Of a stretch of 64,000 nucleotides of DNA, positions 61,341-64,000 are shown piece after piece. The translations under genes and the position numbers were made by a program. Numbering within the stretch: position 1 is the stretch's first letter; each line of letters opens with the position of its first letter. The notes beneath the pieces were generated by a model. That model was given only the letters and a program-made list of their open reading frames with translations, was not told the origin of the DNA and ran no database searches. The stretch comes from Jeongeupia chitinilytica (GTDB lineage: Bacteria > Pseudomonadota > Gammaproteobacteria > Burkholderiales > Chitinibacteraceae), in assembly GCF_014652315.1 (NCBI RefSeq), contig NZ_BMYO01000002.1:124001-188000 (forward strand), read 5' to 3'.

Positions 61341-62918
61341 ATGCGTCGCAACGAGCCGGTCAGCGGGCAGGAAATCCGTGTCGATCCACGCCGTCCGCTT
61401 GTCAGCAAAACCGACCTGAAGGGGCGGATCACCTACGCCAACCCGGCATTTGTTGACATCAGCGGCTTCAGCCGTGACGAGCTGCTGGGCAGCCCGCACA
61501 ACCTGGTCCGCCATCCGGACATGCCGCCGGCGGCGTTCGCCGACATGTGGCAGACCTTGCAGGCCGACCAGCCGTGGCGCGGCATCGTCAAGAACCGCGC
61601 CAAGAGCGGTGACCATTACTGGGTCGAAGCGTTCGTTACGCCGTTGTTGAACGACGGGCAGAAGATCGGTTACATGTCGGTGCGAAATGCCCCGAGCCCT
61701 GCACAGATCCGTGATGCGGAGCGTCTTTATGCTGCGGCCAATGCGGGTCGTGCGACGCTGGCCGCGACGCGCTGGCCGCACACGCTGGCACTCGAATGGC
61801 GGCTGGCTCTGGTGCTGGCGGTGTTGCTGATGCTGTCCGGCGCTGCACTGTGGATTGAACCGCGCTACTGCCTGGTGGCTGCGACCGCTGTCGCGGTTGC
61901 CGGCTGGCTCTGGCTGCGCTCGAGCTGGAAGGCACCACTGGCGGCGGCCAGCGAAGCCGTCGGCCAGTTGGCCGAAGGCAACTTCCGCTTCGAGACCAGG
62001 ACGCGTGCGCCGCGCGAATGCGCCCGGCTGCTGTTGCAGATCGAGGCGATGCGCATCAGCCTGCGTGCGGTGATCGCCGACGTCGTGTCTGCCGCCGATA
62101 CCGTCGGAACGCGTGCGGGTGCCGTTGCCGCGGCATCGGTGGCAATGATCGGGCGGGCACAAAGCCAGTCGGACGGTGTGAGCGGCGTGGCGGCGGCACT
62201 GGAACAGCTGACGGTCTCGGTCGACGAGATCCAGGAGTCGACGCGGCAGAGCGCTCAGCATGCCGACCACGCCAGCGGACTGGCGCGGCGCGGCAGCGGC
62301 GAGATGCGCGCGGCACAGGGGGCGACGCAGCAGGTGGTCGGCGTCGTCGACGAGGCAAGGGCAACGCTCGACGCGCTGTCCGACGCCGTCGGCAGCATCA
62401 ACACCGTGACGCAGACGATTCGGGAGATCGCCGAACAGACCAATCTGTTGGCGCTCAACGCGGCGATCGAGGCGGCACGTGCCGGCGAACAGGGGCGCGG
62501 GTTTGCCGTCGTCGCCGACGAGGTCCGCAAGCTGGCCGAGCGGACCAGCCAGAGCACCGGCGACATCAGCGCCACGATTGCGACGATGGCGGAGCGATCC
62601 GCACTGGCACTGGCGAGCATGGCGCAGGCCGTCGATGCGGTGCAGCGCGGCACGGCCATGATCGACGATTGCGAACAGACCCTGCAGCAGATCTGCGATG
62701 CCAGCAGTGGCGTCGAGCGTGCCGCGCACGAGGTCGACGGCATGTTGCGTCAGCAGTCGCAGGCCGCCGGTGACGTAGCGGCGAGCATGGAACGGATCAG
62801 CACGCTGACCGAACAGAACGGCGTGGCGATTGCCGGCATGAGCGAGACGGCGGAAGCGCTGTCGGCGGTGGCCGACGAGCTGCACACCATGCTGCAGCAG
62901 TTCGACAAGTCGCGCTGA
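61341..62918 (+). CDS. aer: PAS-domain chemoreceptor, Aer-like
   Basis: 525 residues. N-terminal PAS domain (LVSKTDLKGRITYANPAFVDISGFSRDELLGSPHNLVRHPDMPPAAFADMW...WRGIVKNRAKSGDHYWVEAFVTPL) as in FAD-binding Aer, two adjacent membrane helices (residues 150-200), HAMP-like linker and a signalling domain with IAEQTNLLALNAAIEAARAGEQGRGFAVVADEVRKLAERT. Senses redox or energy state from inside the cell; no periplasmic domain. Gene stands alone, between yejF and the hydrolase. Confidence 0.93.
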   Translation: MRRNEPVSGQEIRVDPRRPLVSKTDLKGRITYANPAFVDISGFSRDELLGSPHNLVRHPDMPPAAFADMWQTLQADQPWRGIVKNRAKSGDHYWVEAFVTPLLNDGQKIGYMSVRNAPSPAQIRDAERLYAAANAGRATLAATRWPHTLALEWRLALVLAVLLMLSGAALWIEPRYCLVAATAVAVAGWLWLRSSWKAPLAAASEAVGQLAEGNFRFETRTRAPRECARLLLQIEAMRISLRAVIADVVSAADTVGTRAGAVAAASVAMIGRAQSQSDGVSGVAAALEQLTVSVDEIQESTRQSAQHADHASGLARRGSGEMRAAQGATQQVVGVVDEARATLDALSDAVGSINTVTQTIREIAEQTNLLALNAAIEAARAGEQGRGFAVVADEVRKLAERTSQSTGDISATIATMAERSALALASMAQAVDAVQRGTAMIDDCEQTLQQICDASSGVERAAHEVDGMLRQQSQAAGDVAASMERISTLTEQNGVAIAGMSETAEALSAVADELHTMLQQFDKSR

Positions 62919-62944
62919 TCGCGACCGGCGGCGCGCCGCACGGT

Positions 62945-63868
62945 TCAGGCGGTGACGCAGGCCGCCATCGTGGACGTACGGAAGTGTGCCGGCAGCAACT
63001 CGAGCAGCCGGGCGCAGACGCCGGGTGCCATGTCGTGCCCCATGCCGTCGATCTCGACCAGCCGGGCCTGCGGGATCTTGGCCGCGCAATCACGGCCGCA
63101 CGCAGGCCGGACCAGCGGGTCATGGCTGCCGTGGACGATCAGGCTCGGGACATCGAGCCGGGCCAGTAGCGGACTGCGGTCCGGCGCTGCGGCAACGGCA
63201 AACAGCTGGCGCAGCACGCCGGCAGGGTGGATGGCCCGCGAGAGGCTGCGCTGCAGGCGTGCCCGTTGCATTTCGGCCGGCGTCGGAAAGCCCGGGCTCT
63301 GGATCACCGCGAAGTTGCGCATCATCCAGGCGATCAGCGTGTCGCGGTTGCCCGGCGCGTAGGCGTCGCGCGGCGGTCGGCGGACCAGCGCCGCCAGTGC
63401 CGCGCGTGTCGGTCCGGGCAAACCCGCTGCGCCACTGGTACTCATGATGCTGGTCAGGCTCAGCACGCGCTGCGGTGCCCGTGCGGCGACGAGCTGGGCA
63501 ATCATGCCGCCCATCGACACGCCGGCGACATGGACCGCATCGATGCCGAGCGCATCCATCAGCGCCAGCGTGTCGGTGGCCATGTCGTCGAGCGAGTAGG
63601 GGGCCCTGATCGCCAGCCCCATGCGTCGTTTGAGCAGGTTCCAGGGCAGGCTGGGTGCGCCCAGCTCGTCCAGATAGCTCGACAGGCCGATGTCGCGGTT
63701 GTCGAAGCGGATGACGCGAAACCCGGTATCGGCCAGCGACTGGCAGAACTCGTCCGGCCAGCCGATCAGTTGCATGCCCAGACCCATGATCAGCACTACG
63801 GGCGGATTACCGGCATCACCGAATTGTTCGTATTCGATCTGTAGTCCGTTGGCGCTGGCTTGGGGCAT
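62945..63868 (-). CDS. Alpha/beta hydrolase
   Basis: 307 residues. Nucleophile elbow GVSMGGM (Ser near 118), acid in VHGSHDPLV and His in IDGMGHDM complete the triad; oxyanion region VLIMGLGMQLIGWP. A central insertion (LARRPPRDAY-like RRPPRDAYAPGNRDTLI) forms the cap. Belongs to the broad group that includes aclacinomycin methylesterase-like and 3-oxoadipate enol-lactonase-like enzymes; substrate unknown. Convergent with the Aer-like gene. Confidence 0.9.
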   Translation of the reverse strand: MPQASANGLQIEYEQFGDAGNPPVVLIMGLGMQLIGWPDEFCQSLADTGFRVIRFDNRDIGLSSYLDELGAPSLPWNLLKRRMGLAIRAPYSLDDMATDTLALMDALGIDAVHVAGVSMGGMIAQLVAARAPQRVLSLTSIMSTSGAAGLPGPTRAALAALVRRPPRDAYAPGNRDTLIAWMMRNFAVIQSPGFPTPAEMQRARLQRSLSRAIHPAGVLRQLFAVAAAPDRSPLLARLDVPSLIVHGSHDPLVRPACGRDCAAKIPQARLVEIDGMGHDMAPGVCARLLELLPAHFRTSTMAACVTA

Positions 63869-63955
63869 GAGGTCTCCGGTCGGGTGCGGGGTCTTCCCTC
63901 GGACATCGGGGGCATTCGCATCGATTCAAGCGGAAATTGTGCCTGCTGTCGCCGG

Positions 63956-63984
63956 AAAAAAAACACCCCGCCGAAGCGGGGTGT
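63956..63984 (-). terminator. Terminator of a gene beyond the right edge
   Basis: ACACCCCGC-CGAA-GCGGGGTGT stem with, on the minus strand, a following run of T (A run at 63956-63963). No gene in this window ends here, so it probably serves a minus-strand gene that lies to the right. Confidence 0.8.
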
Positions 63985-64000
63985 GTCGGTGAGGGCACGC

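Overview
The window is a GC-rich (about 65%) bacterial chromosome segment of ordinary core and accessory genes. The proteins (RecA, PepN, CysI with DUF934, TsaB-RimI-UDG, YejABEF, CvrA) and the codon bias point to a betaproteobacterium, probably of the Neisseriales (Chromobacteriaceae or Chitinibacteraceae). That placement is inferred from family recognition, not from a search. I see no rRNA, tRNA, CRISPR array, insertion sequence or prophage. About 56 protein genes are supported, and several hairpins and palindromes lie between them.

Layout. 1-6.5 kb: tail of a proteasome-like hydrolase, YhcH protein, Hsp33, two small genes, alaS and a Bcr/CflA exporter. 6.7-10.5 kb: SDR and DsbA-like pair with a divergent LysR gene, then recX and recA. 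10.7-16.5 kb: dadA, then a compact archaic (Csu-type, spore-coat-U) chaperone-usher pilus operon. 16.6-17.9 kb: a solitary pgk of unusual type. 18.0-22.1 kb: iron locus with a membrane protein, a [2Fe-2S] flavin reductase and a TonB-dependent receptor, with Fur-like sites at both promoters. 22.1-33.2 kb: redox and detoxification genes: LysR/zinc alcohol dehydrogenase, cupin-SDR, GFA pair, a NemR-like repressor with yqhD-curA-nemA, and LysR/DoxX/LigB-type dioxygenase.

33.2-39.6 kb: signalling block with a 600-bp AT-rich control region, a chemoreceptor, a MalT-like LuxR regulator and a translationally coupled CSS-EAL phosphodiesterase. 39.6-50.7 kb: quinone reductase, pepN, cysI-DUF934, MarR with an EmrB-like pump, NlpD-like lipoprotein and the tsaB-rimI-udg operon. 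50.8-61.2 kb: all four parts of a Yej-type peptide ABC importer, split into three pieces by an antiporter, a GbsR regulator, a lipoprotein, a DUF2502 protein and CvrA. 61.3-64 kb: an Aer-like receptor and an alpha/beta hydrolase.

I found no single new multi-gene system that I would defend. The strongest unexplained signals are: a textbook intrinsic terminator inside the signal-peptide codons of the pilus chaperone gene; a perfect 18-bp palindrome of GAAC-N4-GTTC type on the recA promoter; a 44-bp near-perfect inverted repeat touching the GbsR gene; a paired NemR-type operator that unites yqhD, curA and nemA; a eukaryote-like PGK with perfect inverted repeats in its leader; and a LysR gene whose Shine-Dalgarno sequence serves an ATC codon rather than the first ATG.
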